A stretch of DNA of 64,000 nucleotides from Mesostigma viride (GCA_009746045.1 RPFO01000213.1:13793721-13857720), one strand, 5' to 3'. Shown: positions 1 to 10,646, numbered from the stretch's first letter. A program made the numbers and translations. Notes: generated by a model not told the origin, from the sequence alone.

Positions 1-64
1 GGACGCGCTCATTTACACCTATGCAAGGCAGGCCATCCTTTTCTCTCGGGACAGCAACGCGGCG
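1..64 (+). CDS. Penultimate exon (partial) of a TmcB/TmcC-like membrane protein
   Basis: The first bases read in frame from position 2 as DALIYTYARQAILFSRDSNAA and stop at a consensus donor (GCG|gtgagt) after base 64, in phase 0. The exon at 2208-2660 begins in phase 0, so the two join without changing frame. This is the C-terminal part of a gene that starts upstream of the window. Chlorophyte TmcB/TmcC-type proteins (large multi-pass membrane proteins, often with PAS or cyclase domains) have similar juxtamembrane sequence. The family call is from memory of the pattern and is moderate. Confidence 0.55.
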
Positions 65-400
65 GTGAGTGCAAACAATGCAGCATGGCTGTAAGACCCT
101 ACAGCAGCAACAAATTGTGTTTGTATATCCTCATGCAGCAGGTTCACTCTCTGAAAGCGCGGATCCCCATCAGACAGCCTGCATGGTCAGTTTCTGGGTT
201 TACATTGAAACTTTCTTACGGCTTTGGGTGCATGGGGTATATGTATACGTAGCTGCTGCCAAATTAAGGGCACCAAACATGGATGTTGGGGGGGTGGACA
301 GCTAGGTGGGTGGGCTGAGTAAATTGAGTTGGCGGGACATACGTGGGCATGCAGGTGAATGCTCTATTGCATGCATGTGGCGGGCTATGCATGGATGCGG

Positions 401-612
<212 letters not shown>

Positions 613-710
613 CCGCGGGGGCGGGGCGGGGGGCGGGGGGGCAGGGGGGCGTGAATGCGGGGGCCGGGGGGGCGGGGGGGGGGGGCGGGGGGCTTGGGTG
701 TCAGGGTGCA

Positions 711-907
711 TGGGGTGGGGAGGGGTGGGGTGGGGGTGGGGTGGGGTGGGGTGGGGTGGGGTGGGGTGGGGTGGGGTGGGGTGGGGTGGGGTGGGGTGGG
801 GTGGGGTGGGGTGGGGTGGGGTGGGTGGGTGGGGTGGGGTGGGTGGGGTGGGGTGGGGTGGGGTGGGGTGGGGTGGGGTGGGGTGGGGTGGGGTGGGGTG
901 GGGTGGG
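711..907 (+). repeat. (GGGGT)n array
   Basis: Tandem 5-bp unit GGGGT with a few 4-bp register breaks near 823-845. Every unit holds a run of four G, so the sense strand could form stacked G-quadruplexes. Confidence 0.95.
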
Positions 908-1478
908 GCGCCGGGCCGGGGCGGGGCGGGCGGGGCGGGGCGGGGCGGGGCGGGGCGGGGCGGGGCGGGGCGGGGCGGGGCGGGGCGGGGCGGGGCGGGG
1001 CGGGGCGGGGCGGGGCGGGGCGGGGCGGGGCGGGGCGGGGCGGGGCGGGGCGGGGCGGGGCGGGGCGGGGCGGGGCGGGGCGGGGTGGGGCGGGCGGGGC
1101 GGGGCGGGGCGGGGCGGGGCGGGGCGGGGCGGGGCGGGCGGGGCGGGCGGGGCGGGGCGGGGCGGGGCGGGGCGGGGCGGGGCGGGGCGGGGCGGGGCGG
1201 GGCGGGGCGGGCGGGCGGGGCGGGGCGGGGCGGGGCGGGGCGGGGCGGGGCGGGGCGGGGCGGGGCGGGGCGGGCGGGGCGGGGCGGGGCGGGGCGGCGG
1301 GGCGGGGCGGGGCGGGGCGGGGCGGGGCGGGGCGGGCGGGGCGGGGCGGGGCGGGGCGGGGCGGGGCGGGGCGGGGCGGGGCGGGGCGGGGGGGCGGGGC
1401 GGGGCGGGGCGGGGCGGGCGGGGCGGGGCGGGGCGGGGCGGGGCGGGGCGGGGCGGGGCGGGGCGGGGCGGGGCGGGG
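908..1478 (+). repeat. (GGGGC)n array
   Basis: More than one hundred GGGGC pentamers continue directly from the GGGGT array, with occasional GGGC register slips. The C-for-T switch at one end and the T-for-C switch at the other (into GGGT) suggest that one ancestral G-run satellite diversified by slippage. Confidence 0.95.
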
Positions 1479-1718
1479 TGGGTGGGTGGGTGGGTGGGTG
1501 GGTGGGTGGGTGGGTGGGTGGGTGGGTGGGTGGGTGGGTGGGTGGGTGGGTGGGTGGGTGGGTGGGTGGGTGGGTGGGTGTGGGTGTGGGTGTCGGTGTG
1601 AGTGGGTGGGTGTGGGTGTCGGTGTGGGTGGGTGGGTGGGTGGGTGTGGGTGTCGGTGTGAGTGGGTGGGTGTGGGTGTCGGTGTGGGTGTGGGTGGGGG
1701 GTGGGGGGGGGGGGGGGT
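1478..1718 (+). repeat. (GGGT)n and GGGTGT-type array
   Basis: About 25 GGGT tetramers (1478-1580) are followed by two copies of an irregular unit of about 70 bp built from GGGTGT and GTCGGTGTG (1581-1700) and a poly-G run near 1705-1717. This closes the G-rich block of the intron. Confidence 0.93.
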
Positions 1719-2207
1719 GTGAGTGAGCCTAGTGTTGAGGAATTACGCATGTACGTGGTGCATGTTTCTGGTAGCTGGAGAAGCTCAGACGTCGCAGGCC
1801 GAGGTTACCAATAATCGGCAGTCCCTGTGGCCCGCTGTGTCACGCCGTGCCTCGATATCCCCGCGCAGACATAGATTACAGTGCTGCGCAGTAGGCAACG
1901 AAGCAACATGACGTTGCGAGTTTTCCCACGGCCACGTATAGTACACTTGGAGACTGCTGTAGTAATGCCTTTCCAAACACAGTGAACCATGTGACCACCA
2001 CTATATCGCAACAAGAGGCCACAATACCCAAGAGTTGAGTGCACGAGTCCAAGGATGGTCTGTGGCCTAGAGGTACAATCTGCCAGACTTTAATAAGTGA
2101 TTTGAGTGCTCACTTAATCATAGTCTATCGATTCCGTTTGGGTCTTATGTATTGCACTCTTCTGCTTACATCTGTTCGTACCACTATGGCCTCCGCTGGC
2201 TCCGCAG

Positions 2208-2660
2208 CTAAATGTGAGTAACGAACGCTTCAAGTTCATCACGGATATGGGCTCAGCTGACCTGGAGGATGGCATGACAAAAGGGCGGCTAACATTCGTC
2301 TCTGAGGCCAGGGCTCTGGGCGAGCGCTACCTGGTGGTTCTCAGCGTGGTGCTGGCGGTCGTAATCGTGGGCCTTTGGTGGTTCTATTTCCGTTTCTTGA
2401 GCCCGATGCTGGAGGCGACGCACGCAGAGACCCAGGTGGTGGCCAAGCTGCTGTCAGTGCTGCCGACCAACATCAAGTTGGACCAGATCCTCAAGGACGC
2501 CCTCACAGGCACCAACGATGAGCGCAACGCGGGCAAGCCCAGGAAGGGTAAGAAGGGAGATGAGCCGGCAGCAAAGGAGGCGGTGAAGGAGAAGAAGCCT
2601 CCCATGTGGCAGACCTTCAAGGCAAAGATGCCCGATGTCAACCAGATCCTGGGCATCTGA
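2208..2660 (+). CDS. Terminal exon, TmcB/TmcC-like membrane protein C-terminus
   Basis: The exon starts after acceptor ccgcag|CTAAATGTG in phase 0 and encodes 150 residues to TGA at 2658-2660. Visible parts, in order, are a soluble stretch, one strongly hydrophobic membrane segment (about residues 46-65, VVLSVVLAVVIVGLWWFYF), an amphipathic segment with HAETQVVAKLLSVLP, and a Lys/Glu-rich cytosolic tail ending NQILGI. The helix after the last membrane span, of the form ETxxVAxLLSxLP, is what I associate with chlorophyte TmcB/TmcC-like proteins. The function of that family in algae is not known with certainty; the fragment alone shows only a membrane protein C-terminus. GTG at 2214 would be the first start-like codon, but the open frame and splice phase make it internal. 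Confidence 0.65.
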   Translation, partial: LNVSNERFKFITDMGSADLEDGMTKGRLTFVSEARALGERYLVVLSVVLAVVIVGLWWFYFRFLSPMLEATHAETQVVAKLLSVLPTNIKLDQILKDALTGTNDERNAGKPRKGKKGDEPAAKEAVKEKKPPMWQTFKAKMPDVNQILGI

Positions 2661-2876
2661 AAGAGCCTGTCTTAGCGTCGCAAGGTATAATGTATTATCA
2701 GCTTCTAACGGCCTCGCGATGTCTACCCCTTCTTACCTCCAATGCCATTGCCTTAATTTATTTTACAGGCAGTACATTGTATTTTCGATCTTTCGTACGT
2801 ACAGCTATATTCCCTCTCGGACCTGCCTTATGTGAAGGCCACGATTCTACTGTCAAATAACATTATTTAAATCCGA
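2661..2876 (+). other. 3' flank of the membrane-protein gene
   Basis: Presumed 3' untranslated sequence. I see no TGTAA, the usual chlorophycean polyadenylation signal, and no coding potential. Confidence 0.4.
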
Positions 2877-3160
2877 TTATATTAAAAAACACAATAAAAG
2901 AGCCAAGCGGCGAGCCACAGAAACGGCAATGAGCAAGTGCCGGCCGCCTCCCTCAAAGTCCAGAACCAGGATGTCAGGGCGGTGGTTGCCTGGTTGGGGG
3001 AGAAGAAAGCCGGCCGCGCCGACAGACGTCCGCATCCTCCTCAGACTGGATGTTCGCGTGGGCCGAAAACGGACCGGACCATGGCGAGCACCACCGTCAG
3101 GATCGAGGACCGTGTGTGAAGTACAAGTACAAGTACTAATTCTGATTCTGTTAGCCACCC
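2877..3160 (-). pseudogene. Possible LINE endonuclease-domain fragment
   Basis: The minus strand keeps a 93-codon frame. Near its C-terminus it contains PGNHRPDILVLDFEGG followed by RHLLIAVSV. An RPD followed about a dozen residues later by a hydrophobic strand resembles the restriction-like endonuclease found after the reverse transcriptase in R2/CRE-type LINEs, and similar RPDI segments in algal retroelements. There is no reverse transcriptase beside it, so at best this is a detached fragment. Chance similarity is possible. Confidence 0.3.
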
Positions 3161-3250
3161 ATGCATTACAGGTAGCTTGGGTCCCAGTGGCATCAAAGGC
3201 CTGCCCGCAGCTACCACAGCCCGGCCGCCCTGCGGGAACAAGAGGTTGCG

Positions 3251-3627
3251 GTGCGAACAGTTAATTGGCCGGTGTCGCAGCGCCACCGGATAGTAACTGG
3301 GCGCCAGGACAAATGGGGGGGCCATGGGGAGCTAGAGCGCCGGGAGGTAAGCCGAGCCCATGCACACTCCGCAACTGTTACAAGAGTGAAAACAGCCACA
3401 CAGGACTCTGGGCGTTTGAGGTCATCAAAAAGAGCCATCCAATCCGCCTTGTCCAGAATACCTGCGTAGGTTAAATGGTGTTTATCGATAACGCGGGCAG
3501 GGAATGCTGCGGGGGATAGGATGGTGGCAATCGAGGTCCGAGTGCCCCGAGGAAGGCGGCGTTGGGCGGCCTGAGCGGTGCGGACGGTACTGAGGAGTGC
3601 ACGCCTGCTGGATCTCAGCATAAGCAT
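3251..3627 (-). CDS. Possible first exon of a mitochondrially targeted protein
   Basis: From an ATG at 3627-3625 the minus strand reads MLMLRSSRRALLSTVRTAQ and then more Arg/Ser/Ala-rich, acid-free sequence, which looks like a mitochondrial presequence. HHLTYAGILDKADW and MALFDDLKRPESC follow. The frame stays open to 3211, but the last 70 codons are Ser/Arg-rich and look non-coding, so an intron (for example donor CAG|gtattc near 3465) is likely. I do not recognise the protein. The end of a mobile element lies only about 30 bp upstream of the ATG. Confidence 0.3.
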
Positions 3628-3658
3628 CCTGGATGGCGGTGGACATATATGAACATTC

Positions 3659-3840
3659 AAAAAAATTAAATTATAACATGCCTCCGTTGGGAGATCATGT
3701 AGCACATATTCCTTGATGGTTGGGTGGGATGGAAGGAGCCGCGTAATCGAACTAACCTAACTCTAATCTATATCTAGTCTAGAAAAATCCTAACTACCCT
3801 ACTCATCAAAACGCCTCCTCCGCTTGGGATGAACATATTG
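3659..3840 (-). mobile_element. 3' end of a hairpin-tailed retroelement, copy 1
   Basis: Read on the minus strand, this matches the 3' part of the copy at 22,849-23,222: a TTTTGATGAGTAG stop region, a 3' untranslated region with repeated TTAGTTAG motifs, AAGGAATATGTGCTACATG, then the hairpin CTCCCAACGGAG, CATGTTATAATTTAA and a T-rich tail. Two copies at different loci, both ending in the hairpin and an A/T tail, support a retroposon 3' end. Confidence 0.6.
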
Positions 3841-4221
3841 ACGTCTAATTCCATAATTTCAATGCACAAGGATACACATTTCCATCACCATTCATCTTCA
3901 TCATCCTGAACGACTCGAACAGGCGGACAAGATAACGGCAGGCTCGAGCTACCATGGTCCGGATTCTCCCGATTTCTGGCCTGCGCTGGTTGTCTCCTTG
4001 ATATTGACGTCTTGGGGAGACGTCCACTACTGATATATCTTAACTGGGGAATTCAGTGCTCCGTGGTCCGAGGCCCCCAATTAATGGGGACACGAGACTA
4101 ATTAGTTAATTAAGTAACTATGCTGATCTCATTAGAAAAATGATTTCACAAATTAAATTTTAAACAAACAGACAAATATCGTCTGCATCATGCCCCAACC
4201 ATGTAGTACTAGATAGCAATC
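3841..4221. other. No recognised feature
   Basis: A/T-rich sequence with a 60-codon minus frame (4027-3845) that resembles nothing I know. It may be the more 5' part of the element ending at 3659. Confidence 0.3.
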
Positions 4222-4281
4222 AACTAATTAATCAATAGATGTACGTGACTGCGTCACGTGAGCATTAGTCCTCAGTGCCGA

Positions 4282-5614
4282 GGGGGACATTAATTAATTA
4301 ATTAATTAATTAATTAATTAATTAATTAGGAACATAACTCCGTTGGGAGTACGTATATGTAGCACATAGCCCAGAGAAGGGGCATATGGCCTATAATACA
4401 TTCTAAGCTACTTCCTGCAAGGGTGGGAATGTAAACAACACTAGCTTGCTCTAGGTGCACTATAGGGCTGAGGGCACCTGCACCACCCAGAGTCTCGGGC
4501 AACTCCCAGCTAAGGGGAGCCTTATACTGGTGAGATTGAGCTGGTCGCCCACCGCCTTAGTTCCCCGCGCGCGGGGTAAGGCAGGGGCGACCCTGCTCCT
4601 TCTCACCTTTAAGAACCCGGCGGACAAGATTTCCTTCCTCAGACGCCGCAAGCGGCTTGAGAAGACTCACTTCACCCTTGACGACGACTTGACCCTGGCG
4701 CAGCAACAACGGCGACGGGAGCTATGGCCGACCTACCTCCAGCTCCGGCACGGACCAAGGCGGGGCAGCCGGTGTACTGGAAGGGGGCGGCCATCTACGT
4801 CGGCCACAAGCCCTGGCATGCGACCCCCGCGGCCCCAACGACTCCAGACGCCCCAGCTATATCTATAGGGGAATACAGCAGCAGTAGTGTAGAATAGATA
4901 GACCGTGGCCATGTACATGTAAGCCTCCTATCTATAGGCTTTATACCAGCTGATTCACGAGTATTATTTAGCCATGTACATGTGCGCCTATGATGTGCCA
5001 TGTGGTGCACTCATATGATGTGTGCACTCCAGATGATGCCTAGCTTTATTTAGTTATGCTGTGCCCATGCAGAGAGCGGCTCTCTGCTGAGATGCCACGC
5101 TCTAGCTCTTGTATAGCTATGCTGATCTTCCCCCCCATGACAGGCTCCCCCTTAGCTGGGCATAGCTTGAAGATCATGGGGATGCAGGTGCCATGGTGCA
5201 CCTAGAGCAAGTGTCGTTTACATTCCCACCCTTGCAGGAAGTAGCTTAGAATGTATTATAGGCCATATGCCCCTTCTCAAGGGCTATGTGCTACATATAC
5301 TCCCAACGGAGTTATGTTCCTAATTAAATTTAATTAATTAAGGGAGCCAGTCATAGGTGGGGAAGATCAGCATAGCTATACAAGAGCTAGGACATGGCTT
5401 CTCAGCAGAGTGTGACTCCCTGCATGGGCACTGCATGCATAATTAAATAAAGCTAGGCATCATCTGGAGGGTGGCTCATCATAGGCACACATGTACATGA
5501 CTAAAAGGCTAGGCCTCAGCTGGTATAGGGCCTGTAGTAGGCGGGCATGTACAAGGCCACTGTCTAACTATTCTACACTACTGCTGCTGTATTCCCCTAG
5601 GCTGGGGCTGCTGG
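4282..5614 (-). mobile_element. ORF1-type element, 5'-truncated, inserted in the RTE-like LINE
   Basis: Minus-oriented copy of the element described at 10,659-22,115. It consists of a (TTAA)n tail at 4290-4328, the terminal hairpin at 4334-4347, a 3' untranslated region at 4348-4521 and 5342-5600, and only the last few codons of ORF1 near 5600-5614. It is itself split at 4522-5341 by a plus-oriented relative. Confidence 0.75.
4522..5341 (+). mobile_element. ORF1-type element, 5'-truncated, nested inside the previous one
   Basis: A plus-strand copy that starts inside ORF1, at the segment equivalent to TGEIELxAHRL, continues through a frameshifted ORF1 C-terminus (about 4530-4858; ADKISFLRRRKRLEKT and DDLTLAQQQRRRELWPTY are clear), the 3' untranslated region, the hairpin at 5306-5318 and an A/T tail to 5341. 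GGGAGCC occurs at both junctions (4515-4521 and 5342-5348) as target duplication. 5' truncation, A/T tail and duplication are what target-primed reverse transcription leaves. Confidence 0.8.
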
Positions 5615-5659
5615 AGGGGAACATGATGGGATGGATTGGATGATGTAAGCTATCTAGGT

Positions 5660-7060
5660 CCTAGTTACAGGGTTGTGGGCAGGCCACGGTCCAAATCGCT
5701 ATGAATGCCATACGCGGTCACACGCGGAGCCCCCACAGACTTAATTGGGGTTGGTCTCCTTCAGTCCTTCATCACTACTTGCCATCTATCCTTGCGTACC
5801 ATCTGCCTCCATGCATATTATAGACAAACCAGGAGGCTGCCCGGGGGCCGGTGAGCCCATCTCGTCGATAGGGTAGCACATGTCCATGCCTAGTCTATCC
5901 TGGAAAGTCCGGCCACGGGTGGCCGGCGGCACGCCATGCAGGTGAGGACATAACGCCCAGCCGATGGCGGGTGGGCATGGTGCCAGCTAGTCGATCTGAT
6001 GTGTTTACCTGATCTGTGCGGGCCAGGTGCCCGGCTAGGCCCAGGTGCCTGTGACTAAGAATATGGGAAACATAGGGCAAATCAGCGTACAAATCCTCAT
6101 CACTAAATTGCAAACCAAAGGGGATGTTAAGGGCCTTGCGCAGCATCTTGTTGGTGACGTTGCCGTTGCATTGCCGTTGAGTTGTTGCTCCAGCTCCTGC
6201 GTTAGTGTCCAGGTCTCGGCGCCGTAGGTCAGGATCCTCAGAATCGGACGACCTTGCATGTGAAGAGGTCACGCTTGACGAGCCGGGGTAGGGGGGGGTT
6301 GCTCCACCTGTCCACCATGCAGCGGCGGTGGTCATGGAGTTGCGCCCACGCCATGCAGGCCTAGCCGTGTCGTCAGGTCGTCCTCGCAGTCGCGGCCGGA
6401 AGCCAACTGCCACCAAGCAGCTTGAAGCGGCCTGAAGTAGAGTAGTTCGGACCTCGGTGTCGTCTAAGAGGCCGAGTGCATCCATGGGGGCGGCCGGGGC
6501 CCGGCCATGCCAAGAGCCAGGGCCTCCGTTTTGAGGCTGATTTCTAGACCAGCAGCCCGAGCCTCGAGCGCCAGTCGATCCAGCCAAAGTTGGGCCGATC
6601 TAGACGCCGGCTTGATTCTCGATGAGCGTGATGTCGTCTGCATAAATGAGGTCAGCTAGTAAATTCTGCCTGTTGGTCGCCCCCCCTTCCCCAAGCTCGT
6701 CCATGATCACTAGGCCAGGGGCACGGCCAACAATGCTAGCAAAGCGGGCACGTGCCTGGCGCATAACATATAATCCACTACAATAATAAACCTGGGTACG
6801 GCGTCAGGACGCAACCCTGCCAGACGCCACTAAGTCTGAAGTGGACATGGCGGGGTAAATAAAGCCGTGTTGAGTGCGCACCGAAGTGTTCGACCCCTCA
6901 TACAGCGTGCGGATGCATGACGGTAATCAGGGGAGTGGGGGATGCGAGCGCGAGCAAAGACAGCCCATATAGTAGAGCGGTGTAGTGTACATAGTGGTCT
7001 ATAGAGCGGCCCAGAGGACAGAATCAATTAAGCCTTGACATGAAGTCGACGAAGATCAGG
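5660..7060 (-). pseudogene. Reverse transcriptase and C-terminal region of the RTE-like LINE
   Basis: On the minus strand, in order: LIFVDFM (motif A, FVDF at 7053-7042), WQGCVLTP (about 6830-6800), LIYADDITLIE (motif C, YADD at 6644-6633), LTYGAETWTL (6226-6209), and then LRKALNIPFGLQFSDEDLYADLPYVSH and HLGLAGHLARTDQ. The last block is the post-RT C-terminal segment also present at 8.1 and 63.2 kb. Together these identify a LINE polymerase, and the C-terminal block with a short TTAA-type tail fits the RTE group best. No continuous frame survives, so it is inactive. Confidence 0.75.
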
Positions 7061-7496
7061 ATGCATGGCGGGAAACTCACCAGGTTGCAGGAGAGCGACT
7101 TCCTCGAATTAAGAGGCGGCGCGCGACGAAGATGGCCATGACATAGTAGAATCATGGGGATATAATCCTCATCCGAGCTGTCCTCCACTGTAATGGCAGA
7201 CGAGGCGGTAGTGTACGTTACGGCCAGTGGCTATCCTCAGGGGAAATAACCTCTATACCTGCATCCATGGGGCCTTCTACCATGGCTAGCGATGGGCCGC
7301 GGGGGCCGTCGGGAAGACAACAGGATCATATACCCTTCAGGAAGGTGATTATATCACATAAATGGCAGCCCATTTCTCCTTGTAAATCATGCGGGTGCAA
7401 GGATTAAGGAAAGTCCCTCAAGTCCCGCATCCTCAAGCAGTTCTGTCTGTCACAAAATTAATCATTTATTTATTAATACACGTAAAATTAATTGTA

Positions 7497-7690
7497 ACAT
7501 GTAAACATGCTCCCGTTGGCCGGGGAGTCACGGAGCACGGGAGTGAGCACTATAATCCCCTAGTGTGCACAACGGCCGGGCAGGGGGCAGAGACCCCCGG
7601 CCCCCTTAATTCCCTCATGCCACAGCGGGCATGCGACAGGGTGCTTTTCCCTGGTCGGCGGCACCCGGAGGAAGCAGAGTAGCAGGCTTA
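7497..7690 (-). mobile_element. Short SINE-like repeat ending in a hairpin
   Basis: The minus-strand sequence ends GTGCTCCGTGACTCCCC, then CAACGGGAGCATGTTTAC and an A/T-rich tail. A relative lies at 23,580-23,740 on the plus strand. The terminal CTCCC...GGGAG hairpin is the same kind as in the larger elements. No coding capacity. Confidence 0.5.
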
Positions 7691-7817
7691 ATGGTTTGCC
7701 AGGTTACCTTGCCGTGGTGGCAACCTTGGATTCCTGTTAGTAGTGTCTTATTATTATTGCTGTTATAGTCAAGTGATCAGTTCCAGGCTTAAGCTTTAGA
7801 GAAGGTGCCTTTCCCCA
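7691..7817. other. No recognised feature
   Basis: Short interval between the SINE-like repeat and the pentamer array; nothing identified. Confidence 0.3.
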
Positions 7818-8070
7818 GCCTAGCCTAGCCTAGCCTAGCCTAGCCGAGCCGAGCCTAGCCGAGCCGAGCCTTTCACCAGCCTAGCAGGTAGCCTAGCCTA
7901 GCGTAGCCGAGCCGAGCCGAGCCGAGCCGAGCCTAGCGTAGCCGAGCCGAGCCGAGCCGAGCCGAGCCGAGCCGAGCCGAGCCGAGCCGAGCCGAGCCGA
8001 GCCGAGCCGAGCCGAGCCGAGCCGAGCCGAGCCGAGCCGAGCCGAGCCGAGCCGAGCCGAGCCGAGCCGA
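7818..8070 (+). repeat. Pentamer array, AGCCT then AGCCG
   Basis: About 45 copies of a 5-bp unit. AGCCT units dominate at the left, mixed units follow, and a pure AGCCG run occupies 7960-8068. It abuts the 5' truncation point of the RTE-like fragment directly. The LARLGSARLGS-type frames on the minus strand are artefacts of the repeat. Confidence 0.95.
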
Positions 8071-8620
8071 TTAGGCACAGGCGCCTGGGCCTAGCCGGGC
8101 ACCTGGCCCGCACAGATCAGATAGACTAGCTGGCACCAAGCCCGCCCATGCAGCCTGGGCGATATGTCCTCACCTGGCATGCCCCCGGCCGCGCGCGGCA
8201 GGGCTGCCACCCGTGGACTTTTCGTGATAGACTCGGCATGGACATGTGCTACACTAGACGTGACGGGCTCACCCCCGGGCAGCCTCCTGGTTAATTTGTC
8301 TGTAATATGGAGGCAGATGGTGCGCAAGGATAGATGGCAAGTAGTGATGAAGGAGACCACCCCCAAGCCTGTGGGGGCTCCGCGTGTGACCAAGTATGGC
8401 ATTCATAGCGATTCGGGCCGCGGTGCCCACACCCCTGTAACTAGGACCTAGATAGCTTATACCATCCATTCCATCCCATGTTCCCCTCCCACTGAGGACT
8501 TATTCTGATCAGGTACTCCGCAAAGGCGAAAACCATTTGCGTTCAGTGCCGGGCCGCGGAAAACGCGGGAAAACGCGATCTGAGGACTTATGCTCACGTG
8601 ACGCAGTTTAATTAATTAAT
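8071..8620 (+). mobile_element. RTE-like LINE 3' fragment (plus strand)
   Basis: Matches the copy at 63,111-63,707: HRRLGLAGHLARTDQ, the Arg/Gly-rich spacer, VIWRQMVRKDRWQVVMKET, TKYGIHSDSGRGAHTPVT and a stop near 8451, then the 3' untranslated region, the CTCACGTGACGCAG motif and a short TTAATTAATTAAT tail. It contains small in-frame differences (for example an extra TTAA near 8293) and is 5'-truncated. It is interrupted at 8503-8580. Confidence 0.8.
8503..8580 (-). mobile_element. 78-bp truncated hairpin-SINE insertion with target duplication
   Basis: TGAGGACTTA flanks the insert on both sides (8493-8502 and 8581-8590). In the 63-kb copy of the host LINE that sequence occurs once. The insert is the 3' 78 bp of the element at 22,268-22,613, in reverse orientation, including the GCAAAnGG...CC(A/T)TTTGC hairpin. 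Confidence 0.85.
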
Positions 8621-8639
8621 ATATACCAAGGCTTCGCAA

Positions 8640-8990
8640 GGCAAGACCTTTTTCTCGCCATCGTGCGAGAACCACATGCACATATGGTTGAATATACTGT
8701 TTGTGTACCCCAGCTATAGCCTAGCCACATACCTTCCACCCCATATGTCATGCAGGCCTTCTAGGCCCTCTCCTCAAGCCCCCCCTGGGTGCCTGTGCTT
8801 GTTTAGGAGGCATGAACCACCATGGAGGTGCAGGTGCACCTAGTGCACCCAGAGCAGGTGATAGTTGTACATCCTACACCTGCAGGTTGTCGCCCTGATT
8901 GTATTACAAACCCATAGATGCCCCTTTCTCAGGGCTATGTGTTACATATGCTCCCCACGGAGCTATGATTTTAATTAATTAAGGGGACGT
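8640..8990 (+). mobile_element. 3' end of an ORF1-type element (plus strand)
   Basis: From about 8760 the sequence follows the 3' untranslated region of the ORF1-type element: GTGCACC...CCCAGAGCAGG, GCCCCTTTCTCAGGGC, TATGTGTTACATATGCTCCC, ACGGAG, ATG and a TTTTAATTAATTAA tail at 8975-8990. The 5' limit is unclear; 8640-8760 is unassigned. Confidence 0.6.
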
Positions 8991-9085
8991 GGCGCGCCGA
9001 ATATTTTCCGCGCCAAAAAATTCGCGGTACCGTCCGTACGGTGTATAATGTGTGCCCGGACCGCTCAACACTCGCGGAGGTGGCC

Positions 9086-9217
9086 ATGGCGGCATGCCTT
9101 TATGCAATATTAATCGATATGGCACGTAAACAGCTAGAAAAAATGCTTGAATTTCGCAGAAGATTAGTTGATGACCTCATTTCATGGCGGAAAGCTTACG
9201 GTTTGCAATATCGCTAA
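9086..9217 (+). CDS. Small hypothetical ORF, 43 residues
   Basis: ATG at 9086 in a good context (GTGGCCATGG) opens 43 codons rich in Lys, Arg, Leu and Glu (DMARKQLEKMLEFRRR...), a likely amphipathic helix, ending in TAA at 9217. The upstream 90 bp are CG-rich with small hairpins (ACCGT CCGT ACGGT near 9029-9042). Nothing is known to match. It could be a short protein, an exon, or chance. Confidence 0.2.
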   Translation: MAACLYAILIDMARKQLEKMLEFRRRLVDDLISWRKAYGLQYR

Positions 9218-9347
9218 TTTCTCGAACGGCTACGGGCGCGGGGGTCCAGGATATAATTTCTCTTGCGGATCATGAAATTTAATGCAGGTTTACGGCAGCT
9301 ATTGTGAGGCAACGTAGGCTCTAAAGACCGATTATGAAGCTTACTTA

Positions 9348-9407
9348 ATGGCGTTGTCGAGTTTGTGCCGAAGCTTCCCGGTTTCTTTTACATTTCCGGC
9401 ATTCAAG
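9348..9407 (+). CDS. Possible first exon with targeting-like N-terminus
   Basis: ATG at 9348 gives MALSSLCRSFPVSFTFPAFK, followed at once by a consensus donor (AAG|gtaaga). The Ser/Phe/Arg-rich, acid-free start resembles an organelle presequence. I could not find a convincing second exon, and the ORF1-type element inserted at 10.66 kb may lie in the following intron. Confidence 0.3.
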
Positions 9408-10646
9408 GTAAGAACCTACGCAGGCCTGCGCATGTCGCCTTCGACGTATTCACGGAAGGCGCACCTTCCTTGTTCGCCTGATCAATGGATGATGTCTTTT
9501 ATTGTTAGAGCTTGCGTGCCAGTTTATGCATGAAACATTTCCACGCAGGCAGGTGTATTGACGTCGGCCTTTCGCCTTTTTTTCGGGCAGTTTCCCTGCA
9601 GGAAGCGCTCCATTTCTTTCGGTTGCATCGTCAGATTCCTAGCTATTTCGTACAATTTCGTTTAGTTTGTGGCTGGCATGCTAAATGCGCCGAGGTCAAG
9701 TTGTTGGTAATGTGTTGACATTTGTTTTCCATAATCCTTTGGACATGAGCTTGCTCAGACGCTTTGTTATGTGCCGGATCTGACACGCCTGTTTTAGTAA
9801 CGACATCCGGCATGTGCCTAGAGGCTAACAAGCTGGCATCAGCTTCTTAGCAAATTGTCATATTGGAAAGGAAGGTGAGAGTGGTTCTTTTGCTGGCCAT
9901 ACTGCATGAGTGGCATTGCATTAGATAGGTGTTTCCATTGCTTTCCTTGAGCTATAACCATTAAGACTTCCCTGCTATGTGTGCAGCAAGGCAAGCTGGA
10001 TAGGATGTGAATGATTGGCAGACAACATGTATGATTTGCTGCCAAGTTTGCAGGCTGCAGTTGCCTCTATTGCTTGGGCAGTCTTTCTAAGGTTTTTACA
10101 CGTATACTTGCTGAGTTCTTGGCATAAATTTACATGGTAACCTTGGGCTGAGCATAGTGTATGCTCTCTTGGTGCGTGTATGCCTAGCGATGGTGTTGCT
10201 ATGCGCACGCTGGCAAGGCTGGCCATGCTGAGGGCAGGGGAGGGCAGATGAGGTGCCCAGCCTTTTCTTATGTTGTGTGATCGAGTTGGGCATGTTTTTT
10301 GGCTTCTTGGATGGAAAACATGATGTCTAGGTGGCCTTATACACAGAAAAACCTCATTTAGCGTATGTTCAGGTTTTAGCACGCAAAACCTTATAACTTG
10401 AGCTAGACTTGTCGGAATGACCTGGGACTTGGACCACTGCTGTCCCCCTGTTAGCCGGATTTTCGCTTGATTTTGTGGCCTTATTTGAAGTGTTTATGAT
10501 ACATTTATTCCCAATGTCCGGTAAAAAAAGACCTGTTTTGCGGGAAAATTAATAACTGTTCAAGGTTTTGCCATTTCCATGATGTAAATAGCTCAGCAAG
10601 CTACACACTCAGGGAACTACAAATGGTTGATTTTTGGTTGCCAACA
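9408..10646. other. No recognised feature (intron-like)
   Basis: T-rich sequence without long frames, repeats or recognisable exons. AATGTGTGCATT at 10,647-10,658 is the left target duplication of the element that follows. Confidence 0.4.

Larger units (their letters stand above)
4222..7430 (-). mobile_element. RTE-like LINE, degenerate, interrupted by a nested insertion
   Basis: This minus-strand element has its 3' end at about 4222 (tail ATTGATTAATTAGTTG on the minus strand). It is interrupted at 4282-5614 and resumes at 5615 with the sequence that precedes the 3' end in the copy at 63.6 kb. GAGGGGGACA (left) and GAGGGGAACA (right) look like the target duplication of the insertion. The body holds reverse-transcriptase remnants up to about 7.1-7.4 kb; the 5' limit is uncertain. 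It is old: many stops and frame changes. Confidence 0.7.
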
